A stretch of 64,000 bases of DNA from UBA4732 sp963823075 (GCA_963823075.1 CAWGKE010000023.1:1302001-1366000), one strand, 5' to 3'. Shown: positions 46,206 through 55,051, counted from the stretch's first letter. Notes: generated from the sequence alone by a model not told the origin. Numbers and translations: made by a program.

Positions 46206-46778
46206 TCAGCTTCCTGCGGCGGCCACTGGCCGAGTCGAGTTTGCCGCCTTTTCGGACTGATAATAGGCCATTCCAGCCTCGTCCACGTGCTCCACTTTTT
46301 GTGGAGTCCAGTTTCTGGCAGAGACGCGATCCGACTGCGAATGCGCACCGCCGGTTGCGTCGTCGCGCGTTCGTTTGAGGTATTCACGCAGTTCGGGCAG
46401 GTCGAAGAACGCCCTGATGAAGTCGTTCATGACTCGCTGCTGAATCTGGCCCCCACTCTCCCACCGCGACACCGTTTCCGGAGCCACTCCGAGCAGGCGC
46501 GAGAATTCCTTTTGACTCAGGCCCAGGCCGCGCCGCTTTTCTGCGATTTGAGCAGGGGTGAGTAGCCCAGCCAAGCGTCGGAGTTCGTCGTTCAGCCTGG
46601 CGTAGGATTCGTCGGGCAGCTGTTGGTGGCCGCACTGCACACATCGGAGGATTTCGAGGCCGCCTACGCGCAGGGAGTAAGCGCGTCCGTCGTGTTCCAT
46701 TTCCGTTTGGTAATCGACGGTGACGGGCCAGACCTTTTTTTCACGACAAGACGGGCATTTCCACGGATGCGGGCGCAT
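46206..46778 (-). CDS. MqsA-like antitoxin: YgiT-type zinc finger plus HTH
   Basis: A 190-residue protein. The zinc finger pairs are CPSC at the N-terminus and CVQC near residue 47. The HTH region GLLTPAQIAEKRRGLGLSQK continues EFSRLLGVAPETVSRWESG. This is the MqsA/YgiT layout, an antitoxin that also represses its operon. A C-terminal extension of about 75 residues (FDLPELREYLKRTRDDATGG) is longer than in MqsA. It lies 18 bases downstream of a small gene in the toxin position, and upstream of the DUF6941-like gene. Confidence 0.75.
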   Translation of the reverse strand: MRPHPWKCPSCREKKVWPVTVDYQTEMEHDGRAYSLRVGGLEILRCVQCGHQQLPDESYARLNDELRRLAGLLTPAQIAEKRRGLGLSQKEFSRLLGVAPETVSRWESGGQIQQRVMNDFIRAFFDLPELREYLKRTRDDATGGAHSQSDRVSARNWTPQKVEHVDEAGMAYYQSEKAANSTRPVAAAGS

Positions 46779-46796
46779 GGCTGGTTCCTTCCTGTA

Positions 46797-47156
46797 TCAC
46801 GGGAATGCTGGCGGATGCGCGTTGAGCAGACTTACCACCGGGTCGCTTTGGTCGTCGTCCGTCAGTTCCATCTCGACGAACAGCCCCTTGGGAAATTCAG
46901 CCAGACCCTGGATGACGACCCAGTAGTAGAAATCCCGTTTCTCCCGATAGCCTTCCCGACCTTCCCGTGTGCACTCAATATCTCCTCCTTTTTGTACCCA
47001 ATCCCGCGTCAGTTTCTTGATTTCGTCAGCCGTCAGTCCACGATTCCGGGGATCGTTGCCCACTCGGATGGGCGTCCGGTCGTCAATCCACACGAGATCG
47101 CCGGTGCAGGTGGACAAGACCGCCTTACGGACTAGATCGACAGGCGACTGGTCCAC
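46797..47156 (-). CDS. Small protein in the toxin position of the MqsA-like operon
   Basis: A 119-residue protein starting at GTG 47156, with AGGAG before it and a TATACT-like -10 upstream on the minus strand. It has GDPRNRGLTADEIKKLTRDW-like helices, then beta strands KRDFYYWVVIQ and KGLFVEMELTDDDQSDPVVS. MqsR and HigB toxins precede their antitoxins in this way, so a toxin role is plausible. I do not recognise a known family or catalytic residues. Confidence 0.45.
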   Translation of the reverse strand: MDQSPVDLVRKAVLSTCTGDLVWIDDRTPIRVGNDPRNRGLTADEIKKLTRDWVQKGGDIECTREGREGYREKRDFYYWVVIQGLAEFPKGLFVEMELTDDDQSDPVVSLLNAHPPAFP

Positions 47157-47360
47157 AATACACTCCTAGTATATGGGACGGCGTGACGTAGATCAAGTTC
47201 GATGTTGTTCGCGCACAAAATCGACGCAACTTACTTGCCACTAATGCTTTGCAGAAGTGATTTTTTGCGAGAGATTGTGGAAGCGCGAACCTTTCCCTGG
47301 TTTTGGTCTCTTCGCCTAGTTCGGATGGCGCAGCTGTGGCCGCGTCATAAAGGGAATTTT

Positions 47361-47537
47361 CTATCGGCTTTTTGCGTCCCGGCGGCCGTTGCCAGGCGTG
47401 CTTTTCCGGGGTCGATTCCAATAGGGGCTTTTGCACTTCGGGCAGACGCGCGGCTCCTGATCTTTCTCCCGCGGAACCCACTCGTGCCCGCACCGCTCGC
47501 AGCGATAGCCCCAGACCGTTAGCTGAACTTTCGCCAT
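47361..47537 (-). CDS. Small zinc-ribbon protein
   Basis: A 58-residue protein starting MAKVQLTVWGYRCERCGHEW with a second pair CPKC in EPRVCPKCKSPYWNRP. Two CxxC pairs form one zinc ribbon. This short FmdB-like type is often beside TA genes. It lies upstream of, and transcribed away from, the SWIM transposase gene. Function unknown. Confidence 0.55.
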   Translation of the reverse strand: MAKVQLTVWGYRCERCGHEWVPREKDQEPRVCPKCKSPYWNRPRKSTPGNGRRDAKSR

Positions 47538-47576
47538 AGGAGCAGTGTACATAAAAAGACCGTCCTTTTCAAGTAG

Positions 47577-48920
47577 ATGACTACCAAGGTGGAAACTCGC
47601 CTTACTCATGCGGTATATTACTATCCAGGTAAACAGACACCTGGAGTAGTTGCCGTGGACCTGCGCGAGTTGAAGGGTCTGGAACTGGCCGCCCGCACCC
47701 GGATCGTCTGGAAAGACGGCGCGTGGCATGTTCCGTCGCAGAGCGGCAACGGCAAATACCGCGTGGTCCTCCACCCGGCACCATCGTGTCCGTGCGACGA
47801 CTTCGCGTTGACCGGGAAGCCGTGCAAGCACGTCCACGCGGCCCGCTTCACGCGGGAGCGCCACGACGGCGACAAGGCACAGGAACTCGACACCGAGGCT
47901 GTCCCGAAGAAGCTGACCTACAAGCAGAACTGGCCGGCCTACAACCTCGCGCAGACGACGGAGAAGCACCGCTTTCAGGAGCTACTCGCCGACCTCTGCC
48001 GCGGCGTCCCGGAGCCGCCGCCCAAGGACCGCAGCAAGGGCGGGCGCGTGCCGTTGTCCGTTGCAGACGCCATCTTCGCGTGCTGCTTCAAGGTGTACTC
48101 TACGGTCAGCAGCCGGCGGTTCGGCTGCGACCTGTCCGACGCGCACGCCAAGGGCTACCTGTCCCGGCCGCTGCACACGAACACGATCAACAAGCACCTG
48201 GAAGACGCCGAACTGACGCCCGCCCTCAAGGCGCTGGTCACGCAAAGCAGCCTGCCGCTCCGGGCCGTCGAAACCACGTTCGCACCCGATTCCACCGGCT
48301 TCAGCGCGAACCGATTCGACAGGTGGTACGACGAGAAATACGGGACATACCGGAGCGAACATAGCTGGGTCAAGGCGCACGTCCTCTGCGGCGTGAAGAC
48401 GAACGTAATCGTCGCCGCCGAAATCCTTGACCGGGACGCGGCCGACTGCCCGCAATTCGCGCCGATGGTCAACGCGGCGGCGCAGCACTTCACCATCAAG
48501 GAAACGCCGGCCGACAAGGCGTACCTGAGCAACGACAACCTGAACCTCGTGGAGTCGCTGGGCGGGACGGCGTTCGTCCCGTTCAAGGTGAACAGCATCG
48601 AAGGCGCAGGCGCGGTCTGGGACCGGATGTATCACTATTTCCAGTTCAGAAGGGATGAATTCCTACAGCACTACCACCAGCGAAGCAACGTCGAATCAGC
48701 GTTCAGCGCCATCAAGCGGAAGTTCGGCGACAGCGTGCGGAGCAAGACGGACGTGGCGATGCGGAACGAGGTCTACTGCAAACTCATCTGCAATAACATC
48801 TGCTGTGTCATCATGGAGCAATGCGTGCTGGGAATCGAAGCGGAATTCTGGCAGAATGAGGAAGCGGACGAAACGCCGGCCGGGTCGGCGGATGTGCTGC
48901 CGATGGTCCGGCCGGGATAA
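47577..48920 (+). CDS. Transposase with N-terminal SWIM zinc finger (DDE, IS4/IS5-like core)
   Basis: A 447-residue protein. The N-terminal SWIM finger is SCPCDDFALTGKPCKHVHA (CxCx(n)CxH). The DDE core has FAPDSTGFSANRFDRWYDEK (first Asp), an ADKAYLSND motif (second) and YHQRSNVESAFSAIKRKFGD (Glu). Terminal inverted repeats were not found near the gene, so the IS ends are unclear. SWIM fingers are unusual on such transposases and could help target DNA. The gene is intact. Confidence 0.7.
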   Translation: MTTKVETRLTHAVYYYPGKQTPGVVAVDLRELKGLELAARTRIVWKDGAWHVPSQSGNGKYRVVLHPAPSCPCDDFALTGKPCKHVHAARFTRERHDGDKAQELDTEAVPKKLTYKQNWPAYNLAQTTEKHRFQELLADLCRGVPEPPPKDRSKGGRVPLSVADAIFACCFKVYSTVSSRRFGCDLSDAHAKGYLSRPLHTNTINKHLEDAELTPALKALVTQSSLPLRAVETTFAPDSTGFSANRFDRWYDEKYGTYRSEHSWVKAHVLCGVKTNVIVAAEILDRDAADCPQFAPMVNAAAQHFTIKETPADKAYLSNDNLNLVESLGGTAFVPFKVNSIEGAGAVWDRMYHYFQFRRDEFLQHYHQRSNVESAFSAIKRKFGDSVRSKTDVAMRNEVYCKLICNNICCVIMEQCVLGIEAEFWQNEEADETPAGSADVLPMVRPG

Positions 48921-49004
48921 CGCGCCTGCTCCCTAACTGAAACGGCTGCTCCCTAACCCTCCTTTTCGGAGAGGCTAGGGAGCAAAGCCGTTCGTGGACG
49001 CAAT

Positions 49005-49031
49005 CCGCTCCCTTACGGTCGCGGCTCCGAC
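49005..49031. repeat. Right arm of the split GGAGCCGCGACC palindrome
   Basis: Inverted copy of 45520-45546 with one mismatch, just before the end of the PP2C gene. Preceding bases contain GCTCCCTAA motifs also present at the left arm. Confidence 0.8.
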
Positions 49032-49038
49032 TTCACTG

Positions 49039-50382
49039 TCAGCGGGTGGAGAATCCCGGGTCGATCTTGCGGCGCAGGGCGTCGGGACTCTTGTCCCAGA
49101 TGGGTTGGAAGACCTCTTCCTTCTTGCGGTGCTTGCCGAGCGCCCGGCTCAGCGGCAGCATGGCCCGGCAATACTCGCGGAAAGCGCCGACCAGATCGCG
49201 CCCCTGGAGCAGCTCCTTGGCGCGCTCGTGGTGTTCGTGGAATTCCGGCATGTCCGGCGCCCAGTGATTGTCCTCGGCCCGCTGCTGCAGCAGCGCCACG
49301 GCCCGCGCCAGGCGATCGATCAGCGGCGTCTCGATCCGGCAAGCGGCCCGCCGGTGAACGCGCGGCGGCGCCGACGGCTCCTCCTCGTCCGTCTGCTGCT
49401 TCTGTTCCTTGCGGTAATGCAGCCCGAGTCCGACCAGGCCGGCGACGATGGCGATCGTCGCCAGCAGGAAGACGAACAGCGCCCCCGGCACGTTGTTGAA
49501 GTGCATCGCGGCGGCGCCGAAGGCCAGCAGCGCTCCGCCGGCGAGGGCCAGCAGCCACCACGCCGGGCGCGGCAGCCTCCGCGGCTTCCGCGACGACGAC
49601 GCGGGCGCGCCGTTGGCCTCCGGGCCGGGCGGGATGCGGACGATGAGCGCGGTGATGTTGTCGGGGCCGCCGCGCAGGTTCGCCAGGTCCACCAGGAAAC
49701 GGCACGCCTCCGCCGGGGGCAGCGCCGTCGCCACCGCCCCCATTTCCGAGTCGGTAACTTGACCACTGAGGCCGTCGCTGCACAGCAGGAACACGTCGCC
49801 CGCCTCGACGGTGTGCGGTCCCTCCACGTCGATCTGGACGAACGGCTCCGGCCCGAGGCAGCGGTGGATGACGTTGCTGGGAATGTCCTGGACCTCTTCG
49901 GGGTCCATGTGCTTGATGCGGGCGTATTCCCAGAGCAGGCTGTGGTCGTAGCTGAGCTGTTCGATCCAGCCGTCGCGGATGCGATAGACGCGGCTGTCGC
50001 CGACGTGGCTGACCCAGGCGCCTTCGGGGCGGATCAGCAGGGCGGTGGTGGTGGTGCCCATGCCCTCGAATTCGCGGTTGGCCTGGCCGCAGGCGTGGAT
50101 GTGGGCGTTGGCCTCGATGAAGGCCTTGCGGAGGGCGGCGCCGGGCGGGTTCTGCTGGGCGTGCTTGACGAACGTGTGCGGGATGACGCCGGCCGCCTGT
50201 TCGCTGGCCTTCTCGCCGACCGCGTGGGCGCCCATGCCGTCGGCCACGAGGAACAGGTGGCCGCGCTGGCGCCACTGGGCGTCGTCGGCGGCGAGCTGCA
50301 CCGCCAGGTTGTCCTGGTTGTGGCTGCGGCGGACGCCCACGTCCGTCAGGCTGGCGTACTCGATCTGGTCGAAACGATTCAC
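49039..50382 (-). CDS. PP2C-family Ser/Thr phosphatase with two membrane segments
   Basis: A 447-residue protein from GTG 50382 (MNRFDQIEYASLTDVGVRRS). The PP2C metal sites are HNQDN, VADGMG, HVGDSRVYRI, LLCSDGLSG and GGPDNIT. After the catalytic domain come two membrane helices (WWLLALAGGALLAFGAAAM and ALFVFLLATIAIVAGLVGLG) and a helical C-terminal domain of about 120 residues. It should counteract Hanks kinases such as those at 5.4 and 26.6 kb. Its 5' side faces the ISKra4 remnant. No regulatory site was recognised. Confidence 0.85.
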   Translation of the reverse strand: MNRFDQIEYASLTDVGVRRSHNQDNLAVQLAADDAQWRQRGHLFLVADGMGAHAVGEKASEQAAGVIPHTFVKHAQQNPPGAALRKAFIEANAHIHACGQANREFEGMGTTTTALLIRPEGAWVSHVGDSRVYRIRDGWIEQLSYDHSLLWEYARIKHMDPEEVQDIPSNVIHRCLGPEPFVQIDVEGPHTVEAGDVFLLCSDGLSGQVTDSEMGAVATALPPAEACRFLVDLANLRGGPDNITALIVRIPPGPEANGAPASSSRKPRRLPRPAWWLLALAGGALLAFGAAAMHFNNVPGALFVFLLATIAIVAGLVGLGLHYRKEQKQQTDEEEPSAPPRVHRRAACRIETPLIDRLARAVALLQQRAEDNHWAPDMPEFHEHHERAKELLQGRDLVGAFREYCRAMLPLSRALGKHRKKEEVFQPIWDKSPDALRRKIDPGFSTR

Positions 50383-50426
50383 CGGAACACACCCCGGACG
50401 CCTCGCTTGCGTGCCTTGCTTGTATG

Positions 50427-51364
50427 CTACACCGACGCCGGGGTGTTGCATAGGGACATAGGGAATCCCCGCCGCCTGGGGGTGCCCCTCCAGATCCACT
50501 CCGCCCCGTCCCCCGACACGTTCAACTGCGTCGGGTCCGTCAGATCCAACCGACATGCCTCCGCCGCGCAACGCTCGCCGAACGCCGACGCCTCCTCGAC
50601 CGCCGCGATCACCGAGCGAACCGACGGGGCCGGCAGGTCCCGCTTGTCCCAGGCCGACGCCTCGGCCGGCTCGCCCCGCTCCCGGCAGGCGAAGACGGCC
50701 ACCTTCACGTCGCGCCAGCCCTCCTGCGTGTTGACCTTGCCGGCGTCGATGTGCAACTCCCGGTCGCCCGGGGCGGCCGCGAACGCCTCCGCCGTCGCCC
50801 GTTCCTCGCGCCGGGCCGTCGCCCGCGCCGCCTCCTGGTGGCAGAGGCGGCGGATCGTCTCGTCGTCCAACTCCCAACGGGCCAACTCCGTCAGCAACGT
50901 CTCGGCCTGGGCGAACGACTGCTGCACCCCGGCCAGGCAGGCCATGCGGCGGGCGGCGGCGGTCAGGTAGCCGTCCAGGCCCAATACGCGGTCGGCCCCG
51001 AAATCGCCTTGACCGCAGACCGGGCAGGTGAAATACCGGCGATCCACGTCGATCGGCCCGACGGCGGTCAGGGCGCGACGCTCGTGCCGCCCCTTGGAGA
51101 GGCCGGCGTGGCCGCACGCGCAGTCCCCGGCGCGGGCGGCCCCCCTTTTTGTTCGGCCGCCTCGATGCGTCTCTGCACGGCGGCGGCGAGGCCGGCACGC
51201 AGCAGCGCCGGCCCGTCGCGGAGCGCGACCTGCTCGCAGGCGGCCAGCACCGTGCCGTCGGGGGCGGTCTGAGCGACCTGCCGCATCTGGGTGAAAAAGG
51301 CGATGGCCTGTTCCAGGCCGAGCCGCTCGCGTTCATCGCGATATTCGATTGTCAGCACCGGCAT
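50427..51364 (-). pseudogene. ISKra4-family transposase remnant
   Basis: The 5' part starts at 51364 (MPVLTIEYRDERERLGLEQA). The frame is lost near 51130 and recovered as DCACGHAGLSKGRHERRALT, then VDRRYFTCPVCGQGDFGADR. The sequence stops soon after LNVSGDGAEWIW, about a third to half-way along a normal transposase of this family, so the catalytic Asp/Glu positions downstream are missing. It is a truncated, shifted copy without detectable terminal repeats. Confidence 0.75.
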
Positions 51365-51579
51365 CGGAATCCCTCCCAAAGAACCCAATTCCCTCAGCAC
51401 GGCGTTCTAACAATCCGCCACTCCAAAATCGAGAGGGACACCCCCGCCTCGGTCCCGCTTGACGGCGAACCCCGCGCATGGTACACCCCCGCCCTTTCCC
51501 GAGCGAACCGGCCGGCGCCGCCGGCGCGGCGGCGCAAGCCTGGCACACGGACGGGGCCTGCTCCGGCAGGTTGCGGGAC

Positions 51580-52053
51580 ATGATGCGGAACTACTGGCTC
51601 GGAGCGCTCTTGGCCGCCGCGACCCTGGCGACGGGCTGCGTGGACCAGCGCTACCTGATCACATCCGACCCGCCGGGCGCGATGGTGTTCCGCAACGGCG
51701 TGCCGATCGGGCCGACGCCGGTGGACGATCAGTTCGTCTACTACGGCAACTACCACTTTACGCTGGTCAAGGACGGCTATGAGACGCTGCAAGTCGATCA
51801 GGACATTCCCGCGCCGTGGTACGAATACCCGCCGCTGGATTTGGTGAACGAGGTACTCAACCCATTCAAACTGCATGACTTGCATGCGTTTCACTTCGCC
51901 ATGCGGAAGGTGGAACCGCCGAACAAGGAAGACGTTATTAACCGGGGCCAGGAGCTGCGTAACCGCGGCCACAGCCTGCTCCCCCAGCAGGGACCGCCCC
52001 CGCCACCCCCGCCTCTGGGGGCGCCCCTTCCGTCGGCGCCGGGGAACCCATAG
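51580..52053 (+). CDS. PEGA-domain lipoprotein
   Basis: A 157-residue protein. The start MMRNYWLGALLAAATLATGC has a lipobox ATGC after a hydrophobic core. The PEGA-like unit reads TSDPPGAMVFRNGVPIGPTP then HFTLVKDGYETLQVDQD, the beta pattern of surface-protein PEGA domains. A Pro-rich tail with PPPPPPPLG follows. A longer upstream reading of the frame was rejected because it lacks the lipobox start. Probably anchored to the outer membrane. Confidence 0.75.
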   Translation: MMRNYWLGALLAAATLATGCVDQRYLITSDPPGAMVFRNGVPIGPTPVDDQFVYYGNYHFTLVKDGYETLQVDQDIPAPWYEYPPLDLVNEVLNPFKLHDLHAFHFAMRKVEPPNKEDVINRGQELRNRGHSLLPQQGPPPPPPPLGAPLPSAPGNP

Positions 52054-52260
52054 CCGATCAACGATAAGGCGCAGCCCGAAGCGCCGGCGCGGTTATCGCG
52101 CCCCTACCGCGCCAGCGCTTCGGGCGGGTCAGCGTTTTGTGCGATCGTCTAACCGCTCTATTTCCCACCGCTTTTTTGTTTGCCAACGGAGCGCCGACCG
52201 GCGACGATTGCCTCGCGGCCTGTTCGCGCCGCACGCGCCTCTCTCCTCGGGAGAACACCA

Positions 52261-53166
52261 GTGGCCAACCCCTTCTTCTTCGGTTCCCCGCGCGGGGCCG
52301 GGTTCGAGTTCCTCAGCGACGTCGCCGCCGCCGAGCGCCAGGTGGACGCCTACTTCGCCCAGCTCCACGCGCAACCCACGGTCCCGCCCGAGGGCGCCGC
52401 GGCCTTCGCCCTCACCAGCGAGCAGGCCGTCGAGGCCTACACCCGGTGGCTCAACAGCCTTTCCTTCGTCCCCGGCGGTCTGAAACGATTCGCCGACCTC
52501 GGCGCCCTCAAGGCGGTCTACGTCCCCTTCTGGGTCGTCAACGCCATGACCCACACGACGTACCAGGGCCAGCGCGGCGTCAACCACCTGGAGACGGAGC
52601 ATTACCAGGACGCCCAGGGCAACGCGCAGACGCGCCAAATCACCCGGACGCAGTGGAGTCCGGCCATCGGCGAGGTGACGCACTATTTCGAGAACGTCCT
52701 CATCTCCGGCAAGGACGCCCTGCCGCCCGGCCACGTCACGCTGCTGACGCCGCCCGACCTGATCCAGAAGATGGAGGTCTACGCCCCCGACCGGCACACT
52801 CACCCCGTCGAGCCGTACACCATCGATCCGCGAACCGCCTTCACCAGAGCCAGGACCGAGATGGAGGCGAAGATCCGGATACTGGTCGGCGCCAACATCG
52901 GCGGCGACCGGCAGCAGGTGGACGGCAGCCAGACGCGCTACGTCGGCGTGTCGGTGCGCCACGTTCTGGTTCCCTGCTTCCAGGGGGCCTACAAATACCG
53001 GGACAAGAGCTACGACGTTCTCATCAACGGTTTCAACGGCGAGGTGACGGGCGCCCATCCGGTGAGCGCGGGCAAGATCGCCCTGCTCGTCCTGGGCGTC
53101 GTGGCGGCCGTGGCGATCATCGTGGCGCTGTTCTGGTTCTTCGTCATCGCCCCTGCCATGAAATAG
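52261..53166 (+). CDS. Membrane-anchored protein of unknown function
   Basis: A 301-residue protein, GTG start at 52261 (MANPFFFGSPRGAGFEFLSD). It contains VYVPFWVVNAMTHTTYQGQR and VLVPCFQGAYKYRDKSYDVL, two related beta strands that resemble those in primosome/zinc-ribbon-linked membrane proteins, though the ribbon is lacking here. A single C-terminal helix (IALLVLGVVAAVAIIVALFW) anchors it, with most of the protein inside. No family assignment is safe. Confidence 0.55.
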   Translation: MANPFFFGSPRGAGFEFLSDVAAAERQVDAYFAQLHAQPTVPPEGAAAFALTSEQAVEAYTRWLNSLSFVPGGLKRFADLGALKAVYVPFWVVNAMTHTTYQGQRGVNHLETEHYQDAQGNAQTRQITRTQWSPAIGEVTHYFENVLISGKDALPPGHVTLLTPPDLIQKMEVYAPDRHTHPVEPYTIDPRTAFTRARTEMEAKIRILVGANIGGDRQQVDGSQTRYVGVSVRHVLVPCFQGAYKYRDKSYDVLINGFNGEVTGAHPVSAGKIALLVLGVVAAVAIIVALFWFFVIAPAMK

Positions 53167-53368
53167 CAGGGGTCGCTGCCGGAAAAGGACCGGCCGGCCG
53201 CGGTGTACGTGGTGTCGGCCGGCGGAAGAGCATTCGGCGTCCCGACGGCGCACGTCGCCAGAGACGGCTCGGGCGGTTGACGCCGAGATCCCGCGTCGGA
53301 TCGACGCGAAAGATCGCCTGCGACCTGCACGGCAAGACCCTTGCTTTGCCTCATGCCGGGGGGCCAAG

Positions 53369-54010
53369 ATGGCGAGTGTTTCAGACGCCGTGACAGCGAT
53401 ACTCAGGAAACGCGCCGCGCTGCCGAACCAGCGCGCTCTGCTCGTGGCCGTGTCGGGGATCGACGGCTCCGGCAAAGGCTATATCAGCGAAAAAATCGTC
53501 GCCCGCCTCTCCGAATCGCTGCCGGGCGTGGTCGGCGTCAACATCGACGGCTGGTTGCATTTGCCAGAGCGCCGTTTCAGCAAGGAACGGCCGGCCGAAC
53601 AGTTCTACGAATACGGCATCCGCTTCCGGGAAATGTTCGACGATCTTGTTCTGCCCCTCAAGGAGAAGCGCTCCCATCGGATCGAAGCGGATCTGGCGGA
53701 CGCGACCAACGCGGATGTGTACCGCAAGCACTTGTACGACTTCACCGACGTGCGGGTCATTATCCTGGACGGCATTTTCTTGCTGAGGCAGGCCTTCCGT
53801 GGCTACTATGACCTCACGGTCTGGGTAGACTGCACCTTCGCAACAGCCCTGGAGCGGGCGCTCCGGCGCGGGCAATAAGGCCTGCGGGTGGAGGACACGA
53901 TCCGCGACTACGAGACGGTCTATTTCGCCGCCCAGAGAATCCACCTGGCGAAGGAGGATCCACGGGGGGCCGCCGATCTCATCATCGGGAACGACCCGCG
54001 CTTGCATTGA
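53369..54010 (+). pseudogene. Uridine-kinase-like P-loop kinase with one in-frame stop
   Basis: The sequence starts MASVSDAVTAILRKRAALPN and has P-loop GIDGSGKGY and the VRVIILDGIF strand of uridine/adenylylsulfate-type kinases. At codon 170 (TAA, 53876-53878) the frame stops, but the same frame continues for 43 codons with RVEDTIRDYETVYFAAQRIH and IIGNDPRL, the normal end of the family. The codon lies where family members have Glu, so a single GAA to TAA change explains it. It could be a real loss, a sequence error, or a recoded stop. NADAR and phosphoribosyltransferase genes follow immediately. Confidence 0.6.
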
Positions 54011-54033
54011 CCCGCGCCGCGCGGGAGGAACCC

Positions 54034-54843
54034 ATGACCATCCTCTTCTACCTGAAGCGCGACTCTTACGGGTGGCTGTCGAACTTCTCGCCGCACCCTA
54101 TTGAGATGAAGGGCCGGGTCTGGCCGACCGTGGAGCACTATTACCAGGCCCAGAAGTTCGCTGACACGGAACACGAGGAACAGGTCCGCCAGGCCCCCTT
54201 CCCCCTGGAGGCCAAGTCGCTGGCCCACGACAGCAGCCGGCCCGTCCGACCCGACTGGGACGCCGTCAAGGACGGGATCATGCAGGCGGCGGTGCTGCGG
54301 AAATTCGAGACGCATCCCGACCTCCGCGAGCTGCTGCTGGAGACCGGCGATGAGGAACTCATGGAGGACGCGCCCGACGATTACTACTGGGGTCGCGGCG
54401 CGGACGGGACGGGCGCCAACACCCTGGGCAAGATCCTGATGAAGGTGCGCTCTCTTGCGCAACCGCGCCGGAGGACCTTCCGTGTCCGAGATTCTGGACC
54501 GGATCGTCCAAGAGCTTCTCGACCGCCACGTCGGCGGCGTCCCGTTCTTCGACCATCTCGACGCCGCGTGGAGGTTGCCGCGAGGTTGGCCGGTGGTCCA
54601 GCACCTGCTGGCGCGGGCCGGCGTCCAGCCGCACCCGAGCAACCCCGCGCCCTTCGAGAAGACGTTCCCCGGCGCGACCGCCGTCAGCACGGGCCGGTTC
54701 GGCATGTTCCTCAACAACGCCTTTGGCGTCGATCTGATCCTGGTGACGGGCGGACTGCGGACGACGGCGCCGATGGACGACCTGTGGTACGTGCGGCAGA
54801 AGCTCGAGCGCGGCCAGGGCCGGGACTTCATCCTGCTCGATGA
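54034..54843 (+). CDS. NADAR-family protein (YbiA-like N-glycosidase domain)
   Basis: From ATG 54034, preceded by GGGAGGAA, residues 1-140 form a full NADAR domain: YGWLSNFSPHPIEMKGRVWP, TVEHYYQAQKF, AAVLRKFETHPDLRELLLET and YYWGRGADGTGANTLGKILM. NADAR enzymes cleave N-glycosidic bonds of ADP-ribosyl or riboflavin-intermediate ribosides. After about 54452 this frame stops resembling the family and becomes a shadow of the next gene. Domain homology therefore ends near 54452, and either a stop was lost or a fusion to the phosphoribosyltransferase exists through a frame change. Confidence 0.7.
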   Translation: MTILFYLKRDSYGWLSNFSPHPIEMKGRVWPTVEHYYQAQKFADTEHEEQVRQAPFPLEAKSLAHDSSRPVRPDWDAVKDGIMQAAVLRKFETHPDLRELLLETGDEELMEDAPDDYYWGRGADGTGANTLGKILMKVRSLAQPRRRTFRVRDSGPDRPRASRPPRRRRPVLRPSRRRVEVAARLAGGPAPAGAGRRPAAPEQPRALREDVPRRDRRQHGPVRHVPQQRLWRRSDPGDGRTADDGADGRPVVRAAEARARPGPGLHPAR

Positions 54844-55051
54844 CAGCTTCTATTCGGGCCAAACGCGGAACTTGATCCGGGAGGAACTGGAGCGTCAGGG
54901 CGGCCGTCTCGTCCACACCTACGTCGTCTACGACGGCAACCGGGAATGCGACCCCGACGTCAGCGCTCTCTATCGCTACTACGACCAATTCGCTCCGAGC
55001 CAGGGGCAGGCGAATCCCAACGTCCGGGTAGACGTGAAGCAACCGTCATGA
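54455..55051 (+). CDS. Phosphoribosyltransferase-like protein
   Basis: A 198-residue frame from TTG 54455, with GTG 54482 an alternative start (MSEILDRIVQELLDRHVGG). The PRPP-loop-like motif is FILLDDSFYSGQTRNLI, in place of the usual (V/L)DDxxxTG. Upstream are FFDHLDAAWRLPRGWP and GRFGMFLNNAFGVDLILVTG. Type I phosphoribosyltransferases use PRPP to build or break N-glycosidic bonds, which would be the mirror of the neighbouring NADAR activity. The three genes are head-to-tail with no gap. Confidence 0.6.
   Translation: MRNRAGGPSVSEILDRIVQELLDRHVGGVPFFDHLDAAWRLPRGWPVVQHLLARAGVQPHPSNPAPFEKTFPGATAVSTGRFGMFLNNAFGVDLILVTGGLRTTAPMDDLWYVRQKLERGQGRDFILLDDSFYSGQTRNLIREELERQGGRLVHTYVVYDGNRECDPDVSALYRYYDQFAPSQGQANPNVRVDVKQPS

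Larger units (their letters stand above)
45520..49031. mobile_element. Possible island between inverted halves of a palindromic repeat
   Basis: The arm at 45520-45546 recurs inverted at 49005-49031 (26 of 27 bases). Both sides also contain repeated GCTTTGCTCCCTAG motifs. At 17502-17559 the same arms sit only 8 bases apart as one hairpin, so this locus could be that hairpin split by an insertion, or two independent copies. The 3.4 kb between holds four minus-strand small genes and a transposase. The boundaries and the idea of one event are inferred. Confidence 0.45.

Noticed and set aside
47202..47522. Plus-strand 106-codon frame
   Set aside because: Antisense to the zinc-ribbon gene and without ribosome site or motif.
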